From positions 248,001 through 312,000 of the forward strand of contig ML991775.1 in the NCBI GenBank assembly GCA_010094025.1: DNA of 64,000 nucleotides. Reading direction: 5' to 3'. The stretch comes from Viridothelium virens. Taxonomy: Eukaryota > Ascomycota > Dothideomycetes > Trypetheliales > Trypetheliaceae. The first letter of the stretch is position 1; every line of letters begins with the position of its first letter. Below are positions 36,900 through 47,686 of the stretch, one piece after another. Position numbers and translations under genes: made by a program. The notes under the pieces were generated by a model. That model saw only the letters and a program-made list of their open reading frames with translations. It did not search any database and had not been told where the DNA came from.

Positions 36900-38048
36900 A
36901 TGAAGACAATGTCAATCATGAACTTGAAGTGTGTGTTCTTCGCGGTCGCCTTTTTGTTTCGTCCCGTAGCTCTCCAATCCTATAACGGCCCAGAAGATTC
37001 TCGACTTAATGTTGAAGTGGTACTTGATGTCCCCACCACTGGGGCTAGTACAACGCCCGATGGTCGAATCTTCTTCGTCTTGGCCCGAGTGGATGGTTCT
37101 ACTGGTCCCCAACTCGTGGAATATCATCCGTCAAATAAGAGCACGACAGCCTATCCGAACGAGGAATGGAACTCATACTCTGAAGACAAAGACCCCGCCA
37201 CTCACTTTCTTGGAGTTAATTCACAACGTGTGGGTCCTGATGGCAACCTCTGGGTCGTGGACAAGGGTGCAACATCTTTTGGAACACCCGTAAATCTGCC
37301 GCACGGACCAAAGGTCGTCATAGTGGACCTCAAGTCAAACGAGGTTCATCGAACATATCCCATGGGAAACGCGACTCGTGCAGCTAGCTTATTAGATGAC
37401 ATTCGATTCCACAACTCCACTGGCAAAGCGTATCTCACTGACGCTGGAAGTGCCGGCCTGATTGTCCTGGATCTTGTCAGCGGCAGCGCGGTTCGGGTGC
37501 TTGACGGTGACCTTTCGACCAGGGAATACATGCCTGTGTCTGCAGAAGGGCGTATCGTCTATACACAAGGTAAACCTTGGTATGTGTCTGCGGACCAGCT
37601 TGAAGTTTCACCTGATGGTACCTACTTCTACTATCAACCCTCTTCCGGTGGAATGAGTCGGATTGAAACACAGTGGCTAGACCAAGCCTTCTATAACTCT
37701 TCTCTCGACTCAAATGCCATTCTCGGTCAGTATGTTGAACCTTACGCTTTCACCACACCCACCGGCGGAACTGCCATTGATGCAGACGGCAACATCTACA
37801 ACAGTGATGTGGATAGCCAGAGGATTATCAAGATCAGTCCAAACGGTACCATGACGACGCTGATCCAAGATCCGAGATTACTTTGGGTCGACGCCATGTG
37901 GATCGATGCATCGCAGCGGCTCTGGATGCCTGCAGCACAGCTGAACAGAGGCGAGCCATTCAATAATGGAACAAGCAAGATCGTGAAACCGAACTATGTC
38001 TACAGTCTGAATATCGGCGTCGGACCTTCACCGATAGATCATGCTTGA
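36900..38048 (+). CDS. Secreted yellow/major royal jelly protein-like beta-propeller
   Basis: Single-exon gene of 382 codons from the ATG at 36900. Two further in-frame ATGs follow within 20 nt; the one at 36918 gives the neatest signal peptide (MNLKCVFFAVAFLF then cleavage near ALQ-SYN). The mature part fits the MRJP/yellow fold, a six-bladed propeller: repeated blocks such as LWVVDKGA, LLDDIRFHNSTGKAYLTDAG and GTAIDADGNIYNSDVDSQRI, plus about six N-glycosylation sites. Fungal members are extracellular and their role is not established; some bacterial relatives are lactonase-like. It is followed by the broken GST-CmcJ gene on the same strand. Confidence 0.8.
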   Translation: MKTMSIMNLKCVFFAVAFLFRPVALQSYNGPEDSRLNVEVVLDVPTTGASTTPDGRIFFVLARVDGSTGPQLVEYHPSNKSTTAYPNEEWNSYSEDKDPATHFLGVNSQRVGPDGNLWVVDKGATSFGTPVNLPHGPKVVIVDLKSNEVHRTYPMGNATRAASLLDDIRFHNSTGKAYLTDAGSAGLIVLDLVSGSAVRVLDGDLSTREYMPVSAEGRIVYTQGKPWYVSADQLEVSPDGTYFYYQPSSGGMSRIETQWLDQAFYNSSLDSNAILGQYVEPYAFTTPTGGTAIDADGNIYNSDVDSQRIIKISPNGTMTTLIQDPRLLWVDAMWIDASQRLWMPAAQLNRGEPFNNGTSKIVKPNYVYSLNIGVGPSPIDHA

Positions 38049-39094
38049 GGTAAGACAGCTAAAATACCTCTGAGGAATGATATCTGGCTGACTCTTAATC
38101 TCCAGGAGTTGATAAGTCAGCAGCGAGCCAGACTTAAATGTACACTCAGTTCTTCAAGCATGTAATATACCAACTGAAGCACTGCGAAAGTGCTTCAATA
38201 ATAGGCTCACATGTTGTTATGTGTGGCATCTTCTTAGAGATAGACAATGCAAGGTTAGGCATCATCTTGACCTAGATGAAGCCAAGAACGACCACTTCAT
38301 TGTTTTGACCCGTCCAACCTCCGGAATGGATAGCTCGAAAGGGCTGGATTGCTTGCCTAGGCGAGAGATTATTGGCCTGAGTTACTAACTTCCCTTAGTA
38401 CGCCTCTTCGTCGTTCTGAAATTCAGACTATTTCTACCGCATGTGGCATTTCCTCCTATTGAGGCATTCCGTTGAGTTGTAGTCGTTGCCGGCTTTGGTG
38501 GAGTCAAACGATAGCAAAGAGGGTTGTCTTGTTGGACGTTTTCCAAAACAGGGCAGGCGGGGATCGAAAATGCAGAGAAACCCTCGGCTGACTTTCTTTT
38601 ACTCATATTAGGGGCATTTCAGTGTCTCGAGGGCTTAGCGAAATGCTCAATGTGAAGAGACCCAGGTTTAGGCCATTGAGTGCAAACTATGCGAAGTTGT
38701 GCACGATCACCAGCTGCTAAGAAAGGTACCATGCCATTCTAGGGCCATCTCTCTGAATAGGTACTAGCCACTCGTCGCATCTGCTCATCACAGAGCCAGA
38801 GCAACTAGCACCGTACCAGTAGGCAACGCCTCGATCTAACGTAGTGCGGATGCTCCTATCCTACGCGTTCTTCAGCGAGTCCAGAAAAGTCTATGCCACC
38901 ACATGGAAACGCCATCCATTTGGCCGAAGGCTGGATGGCGGGGAAACGTGGGGTACATAATTCGCGTACGTATTTCACGATTCACTTCATTCTTCTTTGT
39001 CTGTCGCACATTTGTTTTAGCTATTTACCTTGCACCCTTGATCATCACCCTTGCAAGATAACAAGCAGTCACCACACCTGAAGGACCCGTCAGA
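38049..39094. other. Spacer between yellow-like gene and GST-CmcJ gene
   Basis: About 1 kb with only short frames. The last 200 nt are pyrimidine-rich with an ACAAGCAGTCACCACACC leader before the next ATG, as expected for a fungal promoter. Confidence 0.5.
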
Positions 39095-40593
39095 ATGGTG
39101 CTTGAAGTCTATCTTGACCCGTGCACTGTTAATAGCCGCAAGGTACTCGCCGGTCTAGAGTTGCTAGGCACAGAATATCATTACAATCATGTGGACTACT
39201 TTGCTGGCGAGCACAAGGGAACTGAGTACCTCAAAATCAATCCACACGCCACGGTTCCCTCAGCCAGAGACAACGGACCAACAATCACGGAGTCCAATGC
39301 GATTTTGATGTACGCAGCTGACCGCGATGGAGGGAATTCTGCCTACCCAAAGGACCTGCAAAAGCGCGCTCAGGTCAACCGTTGGCTCTTGTGGGAGGCG
39401 TCCGTTTGGTTTTCCAGCTGCTACGTTTATCTCGTCGAATTCGTGGTGAAACCGCTGCTCAAGAGTGAGCCCGATCAGGCTGTCATTGAAGGACAGTCAA
39501 TGCAATGGCATAAACTGGCCACTCTTCTAAATGATCAGCTCACAAAGACTAAATGATTGTGTGGTGATGAGCCAACCATAGCGGACATCTCCATCGCAGC
39601 TTCTATGCATTTGCACAAAGCACAGCATCTTCCGCTTGATCAGCACCCACAGCTGAAAGAATGGATGACAGAACGAGTAGAGAAGCTGGCGTGCTGGCAG
39701 AAGACGCAGGCTGCCGTTGAAAAGGCGCTGTTATCTGACAAGGCAACCGCAAATGGTATAGTCAACGAGTACACTCAAATTCAATCAACACTAAATTACA
39801 CCAAGGACCTTAGCCCGAAACGTACCGAGCTATACTTCTATGATTCGAATGAAGCAGAGGGGATTCACGAGCCTGGAGACGACGCTCACGAAGTTACAAT
39901 CCCTGATGGCTGGCATCGTGGTCAAGACTTTTCAGTAGATAAAGAGGGGTTTTCATCACGCAATTTTCACACGGGATTCGACAAATGGGAAGATGAGGAG
40001 ACGGTCAGGGCGGAGTTCTACCCGGAGGTCGTTAACTTTCTCAAGTGTCAAGTCGGCGCCAAGCGTATTCTCTCGTATTCGATCACACCATTCGCACAAA
40101 ATCCAACGACGTCAAGAAGCTCACGCAAGAAACAAACACGTCACAGCGGGCACCAGTGATGCTAGTACATTGCGACTACACTGCTGAATCTGGGCCGCTA
40201 CGTGTGCGACAGCTTCTTGGAAACGAAGCGGAAGATCTTCTATCCAGGCGAGTAGCCTTCATCAATGTCTGGAAACCGATCCGTAACATTGTCGAAGAGC
40301 GTCCCCTAGCAATGTGTGATGTCACGACCTCACCCAGAAGTGACTTCTTCAAGCTGTACTTTCGCTATCGGGAACGGACTGGCGAAAACTATGTCATGCG
40401 GTTTTCGCCAAGGCACAAGTGGTGGTATTTTCCGAAGATTACACCCGATCACGCTATTTTACTCAAGACATACGAATCAGAGAATGATGGTTGTGCTCAA
40501 TTCGCTGGCCACAGCGCGTTTTTGGATCCAACAACTCGTCCTGATGCACCGACCAGAGAGAGCATTGAATTTCGCACTATTGCCTTCTTCTGA
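39095..40593 (+). pseudogene. GST - CmcJ/GA4-desaturase-like fusion gene, interrupted
   Basis: A glutathione S-transferase module (thioredoxin-like N-domain from 39095 with ITESNAILMYAADRDGG, then a C-terminal helical domain with CGDEPTIADISIAA) runs in one frame into a CmcJ/AsaB/GA4-desaturase-like module. The latter has HEVTIPDGW, DHTIRT, HCDYTAESGPLRVRQLL, FINVWKPI, HKWWYFPKIT, DPTTRPDAPTRESIEFRT. CmcJ-like proteins belong to a family met in secondary metabolism. Two interruptions are visible: a TGA at 39554-39556 inside the GST C-domain, and a change of frame near 40060-40080 inside the CmcJ module. No intron explains either. The two halves share a frame between 39557 and 40060, so the fusion itself is not an artefact of adjacency. 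It is either a recent pseudogene or a sequence error. Confidence 0.75.
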
Positions 40594-40875
40594 TGTATGC
40601 CGTCGTCTTGGAATCTTTGCATGCACGACGTTGTGTTGTTTCTTAAGAATTTACGAGTAGGCCCAAAAGTCCAAATGGACGATGTAAGTGCAATAGCTTC
40701 GCTTTCGGAGGCTGTGTGGATATTCAGCAGTTGTAATTTCAGACAAGTTCTAATAAATCGTTAATAGTTATTCGTTCTTTCACTTTCCGAGTTTTATTTG
40801 CGATTTGGTTATTGAAGAAATTGACAAAGTGGATTTGGTTGAGAGTGATCCAACTGAATGCAGGCGGACGAATCG
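40594..40875. other. Convergent spacer
   Basis: AT-rich 3' region between two converging genes; nothing else seen. Confidence 0.5.
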
Positions 40876-41664
40876 TCAAGCTTGATCCAGCAATGCCTGG
40901 GCCGATTCGCTGGATACAAGTCCTATGTTTGCCATCTCTATCTCGCTCAAGGCCGTAGTTGCCTGATTTATCTCATCCTGCGATGGACAAACAGCGCTAG
41001 CGAGTGATATCGCAGCTTGTACTATTGCTTTAAAGACCTGTCCCGCAACGGTGTAGATGAGTGCATCAGTGGAGCTCAATCTCCCAGCCGCCAGCAGGTC
41101 GTCTACCCCCAGATGGATGAGAGTAATGATGGCAACTGTAGTCCCGGCGGTGATGGCATCCTGAGTCGCAGTTGTCGTATTTGTTCCTAGACCAAAAGCG
41201 ATATTTGCACCAAAACCGCCAGCGAAGCCAGACGCTACTTTGAGGATATACGCGGTGATTTTTCCACTGTATTCCGCGTTGAGGAGCTGTCGACCGTTCC
41301 GCTGTACAGGGCACTTTCCGTAATCGACCAAGTCCGCTGCAGCCTGGAAACTATAGAGTGCCATATTTATCCGCTCAGAGTCGGACACAGACTCCAACTC
41401 CGTATAGTACTGATCAGCACGCGCATTCTCTGGCGTACCATCTTTTGAAATCACCCCCTCCAACCAGTCTGACGGGCTAAAGTGAAGGCCATCAAAAACG
41501 ATTTCGTATCCATGTGGGTCGTTGTTCGACACTCGGGCACCTGCCGGTATGAGTACGTTTCCCCTTTGCACAAGCGTGTCCGTATGGCTCGCGTACCCAA
41601 ACGATGTTGACGCGCAGGAGGCTCCCACAAGTAAAGTAACGACTAGGGGCGTGCTTAGATACAT
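40876..41664 (-). CDS. Secreted protein of unknown family, 262 aa
   Basis: Single-exon gene. The N-terminus MYLSTPLVVTLLVGASCAST looks like a signal peptide. The mature protein has a hydrophilic first half with few Cys (one near KCPVQRNG, one near SAVCPS, possibly a disulphide) and a second half dominated by Ala, Gly, Thr and Ile. That half includes hydrophobic stretches around GFAGGFGANIAFGLG and TVAIITLIHLG, followed by VFKAIVQAAISLASAV. I do not recognise the family. It could be a secreted effector-like or surface protein. It lies between the broken GST-CmcJ gene and GRS1. Confidence 0.65.
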   Translation of the reverse strand: MYLSTPLVVTLLVGASCASTSFGYASHTDTLVQRGNVLIPAGARVSNNDPHGYEIVFDGLHFSPSDWLEGVISKDGTPENARADQYYTELESVSDSERINMALYSFQAAADLVDYGKCPVQRNGRQLLNAEYSGKITAYILKVASGFAGGFGANIAFGLGTNTTTATQDAITAGTTVAIITLIHLGVDDLLAAGRLSSTDALIYTVAGQVFKAIVQAAISLASAVCPSQDEINQATTALSEIEMANIGLVSSESAQALLDQA

Positions 41665-42875
41665 GGATCTGCGGTGATGAAATGGATTACCGTGACTAGC
41701 TCTAGGTATGTGGATGCTAAAGTTGACCGAGTAAACTATGAGTGCTCGCTTGAGTCAGTTTCTACTCGGCGTCGCTACATTATATATTCTTCATCCAGAA
41801 GTTTGGATATCTAGACATGTAGACATCGAATGCGAAATGAGCCAGCCACACCCGTTTGATGACTCAACTCCTATCTGGCATCTTCGCATCGAGATAATGT
41901 GTCTGCAGTAGTCGATCAGGCCCACGGGGATGGCGCGGTGTGTGTGTAAGATGACGTTGGAAAGAAATAGTGAGTAGGATGTCTACAAAAAGCTGGGATT
42001 TGCTTAATTCTCACTGTATTGCTGATGTGGCAAAAATAACCCTTGTTGATGATAGGTCTGGATGGCCGCATGTAGACAATCCACGCCAATCACAAGCTGA
42101 GACCGTTCTGGGTTTCCTTCGGGTTTCCAAGAAGTAGTATCAGGAAGTCATCTGAAATTGGTGATATCGTCATTAAGATGGTGTCGGCCGAGTAAAACCA
42201 AAGTACCTCTAGCGGGACCGGCCGAATCATGGTTATTTACAATTCTCTCGTGTTCGACGTCCACGGAATCGACTCAGAAGGGCGAATTGGCATTGAGGGA
42301 AGGACTGATGTAGGAATACTAACTTTTCGGAGAACTCCAAACTTTTGTCCGTGAAGTATGGTACCAACTGACTGTCCTTTGGGAGAGTCGCGCTAATGCA
42401 AATCATACATATCGACAGCAAGATGCTGCAATCAGGTGGACGCCGTGCTAGCCTTGCTCAAAAACGTGTTCAGCCTTAAGTACGCCCCGTATATGCACAC
42501 GGCGAAGTACATTTGATCTGAGGCTCGGTGTTCCCTTCGGATGCAGGGTACTCTATCCTTGGCGTAGATCACTAGCCCTATCTCAGTTACCCGTGAGCCC
42601 CTGTTTCACCCAGCAACCTAACGCGTCATGCGGGTCTACCTAATCGTGCTTAGCTCACATTAAGATGGAAAAAGCCGCGGCTTGTACTCCGTAAACACAC
42701 GGAGTTACCACGTTCGTACTTGGCAACCTTCACTCAAATTTCTAATCGCATCAGAGCTACGTTGTCATTATCGTACAATGCCCAGAAGGTTGTCACAAGA
42801 TCCTTCCTCGCACACGCTATAGTCTGACGTATATAGCTCTTCGTAGAGTTCAGAGACATCTCATAGGAGAGAAAC
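41665..42875. other. Upstream region of the secreted-protein gene
   Basis: About 1.2 kb between the start of the unknown secreted protein and the GRS1 stop. A TATATATTC stretch near 41780 may be a TATA element for the minus-strand gene. No coding sequence is supported. Confidence 0.45.
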
Positions 42876-45108
42876 TTAGTCTACCTCCTGACCCTCGAAA
42901 GCTGGTAGCCTGTTCCTCACATCATCCCAGGTCTCTACACCCTCGACAAGGCCCTTGATGGCCTTCAGGATCTCATCTTCGCTCGATCGAACCTGGCTAG
43001 TTGAATCGCGGTCTCGTAGAGTGACCGTGCTATCCTTTACAGTCTGAAAATCGACGGTGATACCAAGTGGAGTGCCCAGCTCATCATTCCGCGCATAACG
43101 CTTACCGATGGAGGCGGAGGAGTCATCAACACGGCAGGAGATAGCGAGAGTGCGGAGTTTGCGGGAAAGCGACTGAAGGTGAGGATGAAAGTAAGGCGAG
43201 GATGAGAGAGGAACTAGCAAGACTTTTGTGGGCGCAATCGGAGGTGGAAAGGAGAGTACCTAGAGTGAGATAGCAATTAGAGTGAGGGATTGTCAAAAAG
43301 AAAAAAACGGAAGAGAACTCACACCGCGAGCTTCGTCGCCTTTACGGGTCCAAAAGCAGTGCTCAATGAGACTGTATAGTATTCGGCCAATACCGAAAGA
43401 GGGTTCAATCACGTTCGGAATGTACTCGCGAGTATTCTCCACCCGTGTACGCCGCTCAATCTCCACGACGCCCTTCTGCAGCTCGACTTTTCCACCGCCG
43501 ACGCCAGGAACATCAATCTCTATCTTGCCCTCTTTCTGCAGGTCGAGATTCAACTTCTCTCTTAAATCTTGGCTGAGCTGCTCGATCGCGGTCTCCACAG
43601 TCTTTGCGTCCTTCTTAAAAAGCGGGCCAAATTTCTTCTTGTCGATATCAATTTGCCACTCTTCAACCTTCAATGGCTCTTTTCGTATTGCACGGACCAT
43701 CAGCGGCTGACTCGTCTTTTTCATGTGGACACTTAGGTCATATGCGCTGCGATCTGCACAGCCCACGCATTCAATCCAGCCATAACTTGTCAGGAGCTCA
43801 GCGTCCCAGCAATCCGCGGCATAGTGCGCCATTTCGTTTGCCATGTGTTGCCGGAATCGCACTTTATTGGGATCCACACCGATTTTGTTAAGAAAAAGAT
43901 GTATTCTTGCAAGGAAGTAACCCAGGGTCTCATTGTCTACCAACTTGGTCTCCACTGCTTTTCCAATAGATATCCTGTCGACCGTTGTTTTGCCTTCTAG
44001 CTGTGTATCTCGATTGAGTAAAGCCAGTTCAATATGCTTCACATCATCGAAGCGGGGATGCTTCTTGCCACCCTGAGGATCGACAAAGTGCTCAATTTCT
44101 GCCATCAGAAATTCTCGGACACGAAGTAGACCAGAACGAGGTGAAATTTCATTGCGGAATGACTTGCCAATAGAAGCAGAGGCAAAGGGCATGCTTTGTT
44201 GGTTGAATTCAAGCAATTTCGCAAAGTTTAAGAATTGGCCTTGCGCTGTTTCGGGTCTCAGGTAGCCAGGCAGTGCGGAACCAGGACCAATGGTGGTCTG
44301 AAACATGAGATTGAATGATGTAGGAGGTTCCAAGTCACCACCAGTCTCTGGGTTCTTTATGCCGTATTTCTGAATGAGCAGTGCCAGCTCATCACCGCTG
44401 TAATTATCAATCTTCGCCAGTACCTCCTCGTACTCCTGGACGACTGTATCCTCCAACTTAACTGCCGTGCTCTTCGGTCCCTTCTTTTTCTTCTTCTTTG
44501 GGTCTTCCTCCTTCTCCTCCACCTTTTGGCCACGCGCCTCTTTATCACCTTTTAATCTTGCCTCTAGCGCGCCCTCAACAAGGTGGTCTGCTCGGAAGAA
44601 GTCGCCAGTCTTAGGATCTTTACACATCCAGTCTGCAAATTTGTCGACGTGTCCGGATGTCTTGAGAACTTCATGCGGAGTAAGAGAAGTACAGTCGACT
44701 TCTAGCATGTCCTCTTCGAGAATGAAATGCTTGCGCCACAGATCAACAATGTTAGCCTGTAGTGCACAGCCCGCCGGACCATAGTCGTAAAGACCTAGTG
44801 TTGAACATATTTGATCACTAACTATGCCTCTCATTCCTAGATAGAGAGCTCAAACCTTTGACACCGCCATATATTTCGAAGGAGGGCGTGTAGAACATGC
44901 GGCGTTTCATGAGTTGTTCCATTAGCGTTCGATCGAACGGCTCGCCCACACGAGTGGTAGTCTGGTGAGCCATATTGGCTTCCTTAGTGGCGATTTGAAA
45001 CCGAAAAGTTGAAATTGAGTAAGTGAATCGTCGGGTGAAGACCTTGGGAACAGTTAGGGTCAAGAACCGAGATTGATGTAGGCCTGTGGCATGGGCAATT
45101 GAGCGCAT
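42876..45108 (-). CDS. GRS1: Glycyl-tRNA synthetase, probably dual-targeted
   Basis: Class II synthetase charging tRNA-Gly. Three exons: 45108-44856, 44794-43323 and 43259-42876, giving 702 aa from the first ATG or 657 aa from the second ATG at 44973. The extra 45 residues (MRSIAHATGLHQSRFL and on) are rich in Arg, Ser and Thr with no Asp and one Glu near the end, like a mitochondrial presequence; the short form would be cytosolic. Family features are FDRTLMEQLMKRRMFYTPSFEIYGG, GLYDYGPAGCALQ across intron 1, motif 2 FRNEISPRSGLLRVREF, the glycine-site region, motif 3 FGIGRILYSLIEH, and an anticodon-binding domain in exon 3. A lysine-rich insert (KKKKKKG) sits near residue 205. Intron 1 has a weak GTTTGA donor. 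Confidence 0.95.
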
Positions 45109-45370
45109 AAATCAATTGAGTAAGGAGAGGATAGAACGCAGGGTAGCAAAGGAATGGACTTTTTATATCTGGGTGTGAGTCTTGGGTGTGAGTCTTGGGC
45201 GTTTCAACTGCGACACGAGAAGTTGAGCCTGAAATGCGAGTGACGTTGGCGGGTCGGCCCGCACTAAACATCCAGCAAAATTTCTTGAAAATCTTCCACT
45301 GCACCACTGCTTCGGAGCCCACAATCTCGCGCAAGAGCCTTCGTCCAACGTGGGGCAACTCATCCTGAAT
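45109..45370. promoter_or_regulatory. Divergent promoter GRS1 / RPF1
   Basis: The 262 nt between two oppositely oriented translation-related genes must contain both promoters. It includes a perfect 13-bp direct duplication, TGGGTGTGAGTCT, at 45170-45195. Confidence 0.6.
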
Positions 45371-46728
45371 ATGGCATCATCAAAATTCCGGGTAGGAAAG
45401 CCGGCCAACAAATTACAACGGGAATCATTGCATCTCAAGCACAAGAAAGAGAAGGCGGCCAAAAAACGTGAGCTGCAGTTTCGAAGGAAAAAGGAGGAAG
45501 GCCAAGATCCCTATATCAAAGCGCAAAGGCAGTCCAAGAATGTGCCAGTCACGATCGATCATAAACGGAGTTGGGATGATGTTGATGAGAAGGACGAGCA
45601 AAATGAACTAGGTGCAGCGGTCGAAGCAGGGAGACTCAAGCGACGAAGAACTAGCGATGGGTCGGTCGATCGAGAGGACAACGACGATACCGATTTTGAA
45701 GGATTGTCGGGCGCAGAGAAGGAAATGGAGCCTTTGAGCAATGGCATGGACGACAACGAAGAGAGCGAGGATAGCGAAGAGAACGAAGAGGATGAGATGG
45801 ACAGCATGCTTGATTCAGATTCTGAGGAGGATGAGAACGATTCGGACGTCTCATTGCAAGATGACATTAAGACTCCAAATAGAGCAACAAGTCCTAGTGG
45901 TTCGTCTGTGACCGCCGACCCGAAGCTGGCACCCGAAATCCTCCTCTCGAAATTTCCAACTCTTTTTGAGTCTGCTAAAGAACCCAAAATTCTCATTACC
46001 ACTTCCTTGAATAGTACCTTACACTACGAGGGAGAATTGCTTACGACTCTCTTCCCAAATGCCACCTACGTTCGCCGCAACAAACACCGATTTTCGCATA
46101 ACTACAGTATCCGAGAGATTGCCTCCTTCGCCTCCAGCCCCAGCAGAGGCTACACGACCCTTATCGTCCTCAATGAACTACAAAAACGACCCAGTGGACT
46201 CGATATCGTGCATCTGCCGTCGGGCCCCATGTTTCATTTTTCTATCAGCAACTTCGTGGAGGGCAAGAAACTCCCAGGACATGGAAAACCAACAAATCAT
46301 TGGCCCGAGCTCATACTGTAAGATTTTCGTGACCTGAAGACTCGGCTTCCATAGCTAACCACGACAAAAGCAATAACTTTGTCACTCCACTTGGTGTATT
46401 GACAGCATACCTCTTTCGCACCTTATTTCCCCCTCAGGCAGATATCGAGGGGCGACAGGTTGTCACATTACACAATCAACGCGACTATATTTTCATGCGC
46501 AGACATCGGTACGTGTTTCGTGATCGGCGAAACACCGAGAAGAAGATCGTTGGACGCGATGGAAAGGAGATGAAGGGGGTAGAGGACATCAAGGTCTCTA
46601 CTCAGGAGCTCGGCCCTCGGCTAACGCTGAAGTTGAGAAGAGTGGACAAGGGAATCCAGAGAGCAAGTGGGCAAGAGTGGGAATGGAAGGCGGGAAGTGA
46701 AAAGAAGAGGACAAGATTCCAGCTGTAG
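45371..46728 (+). CDS. RPF1: Ribosome production factor 1 (Brix-domain protein)
   Basis: Nucleolar factor for 27S pre-rRNA processing and 60S assembly. Two exons: 45371-46317 and 46371-46728, giving 434 aa. The N-terminal 60 residues are strongly basic (nuclear/nucleolar), followed by an Asp/Glu/Ser-rich stretch at about 110-165. The Brix domain fills the C-terminal half: PKILITTSLNSTLHYEG, IREIASFASSPSRGYTTLIVLNE, the family segment LPSGPMFHFSISNF, then across the intron NNFVTPLG and FRDRRN. The ATG at 45371 (MASSKFRVGKP) is the first in frame. The intron is 53 nt. Confidence 0.94.
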
Positions 46729-47686
46729 CGCTGCAAGATCGAGGAGTTCAGCGGTCGCGCATCTGTTAACGAGGCAGTAGCTCCAAGGGACATGATATGA
46801 GTTCTAAATCCTAAATTCAGCTTTTTGGCGTGTGTGAGTGTCACCTCAACAAAGACCAGCCCATATCCCTGGGTTTTGATTCATTGGGTCAGGACCGAAG
46901 CTCTTGTGACAAACTCTTGCGCGCCGTTCACCAACACAAGCTCTATCGCAGCATGGATAGATGGCAAGGGAAATAGCAAGACATCGACGGTCATTGTTTA
47001 CGATCACTTTGGCAAGCATCCATTAACAAACCTCCTTCGACAGCAGTCAGGCGGTCCATCGGCTCTGACTTATCTAGCGCTTCTGGATTGAGTTCCGGAA
47101 TCAGGTATGCCAGGCTTCGGAGTCAGGGATTGTATGTTAATCCGGTTTACTGACAAAGAAAGCCCATGTGGCAAGACGGACGCAGTAACGCAGAAGTGAA
47201 GTGATTTGGGTATTTATCCCAAATGCAGGGACGGTGGGGGTAATTTTTGGTATGTTTGGTTGGCGTCAAGATGCCGATTTTAGCTTCAGCCTACCTCTTA
47301 TAGGACTGTGGCTCTGCGTATGAATGAGAAAGCCGTACTGAGGCACGGGGCTGAAGCGTTGACTGTCGAGAGTGCTGAAGGCGGCCTGCTTCAGTAAGTG
47401 AATGCAATCACGCGCCTGACGCGGGGCATGCCTGGCGCGCATCTGCGTCCATTCGACACGACACGTGGGGCATTCCGTCGTCTTTCATCGCAGCAAAATG
47501 TTTGCCCAACAAAGGATCCGCCTACGACCTGATGACATACGCAGCAAGTCATGCCTCCAGAGAGAATACATAAGCTTCCAGGCCTGTCCTCAGGCGCACG
47601 CCTACATCTAAGCATGATATTAAGAGCTCACTGACAGATGCCGCCCTGGCGCTTTCCTCGCCATTCTCCTTCCGAGATTCGCATTC
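46729..47686. other. Spacer between RPF1 and glycosyltransferase gene
   Basis: About 960 nt containing the RPF1 3' end and the glycosyltransferase promoter. No supported gene on either strand. Confidence 0.5.
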
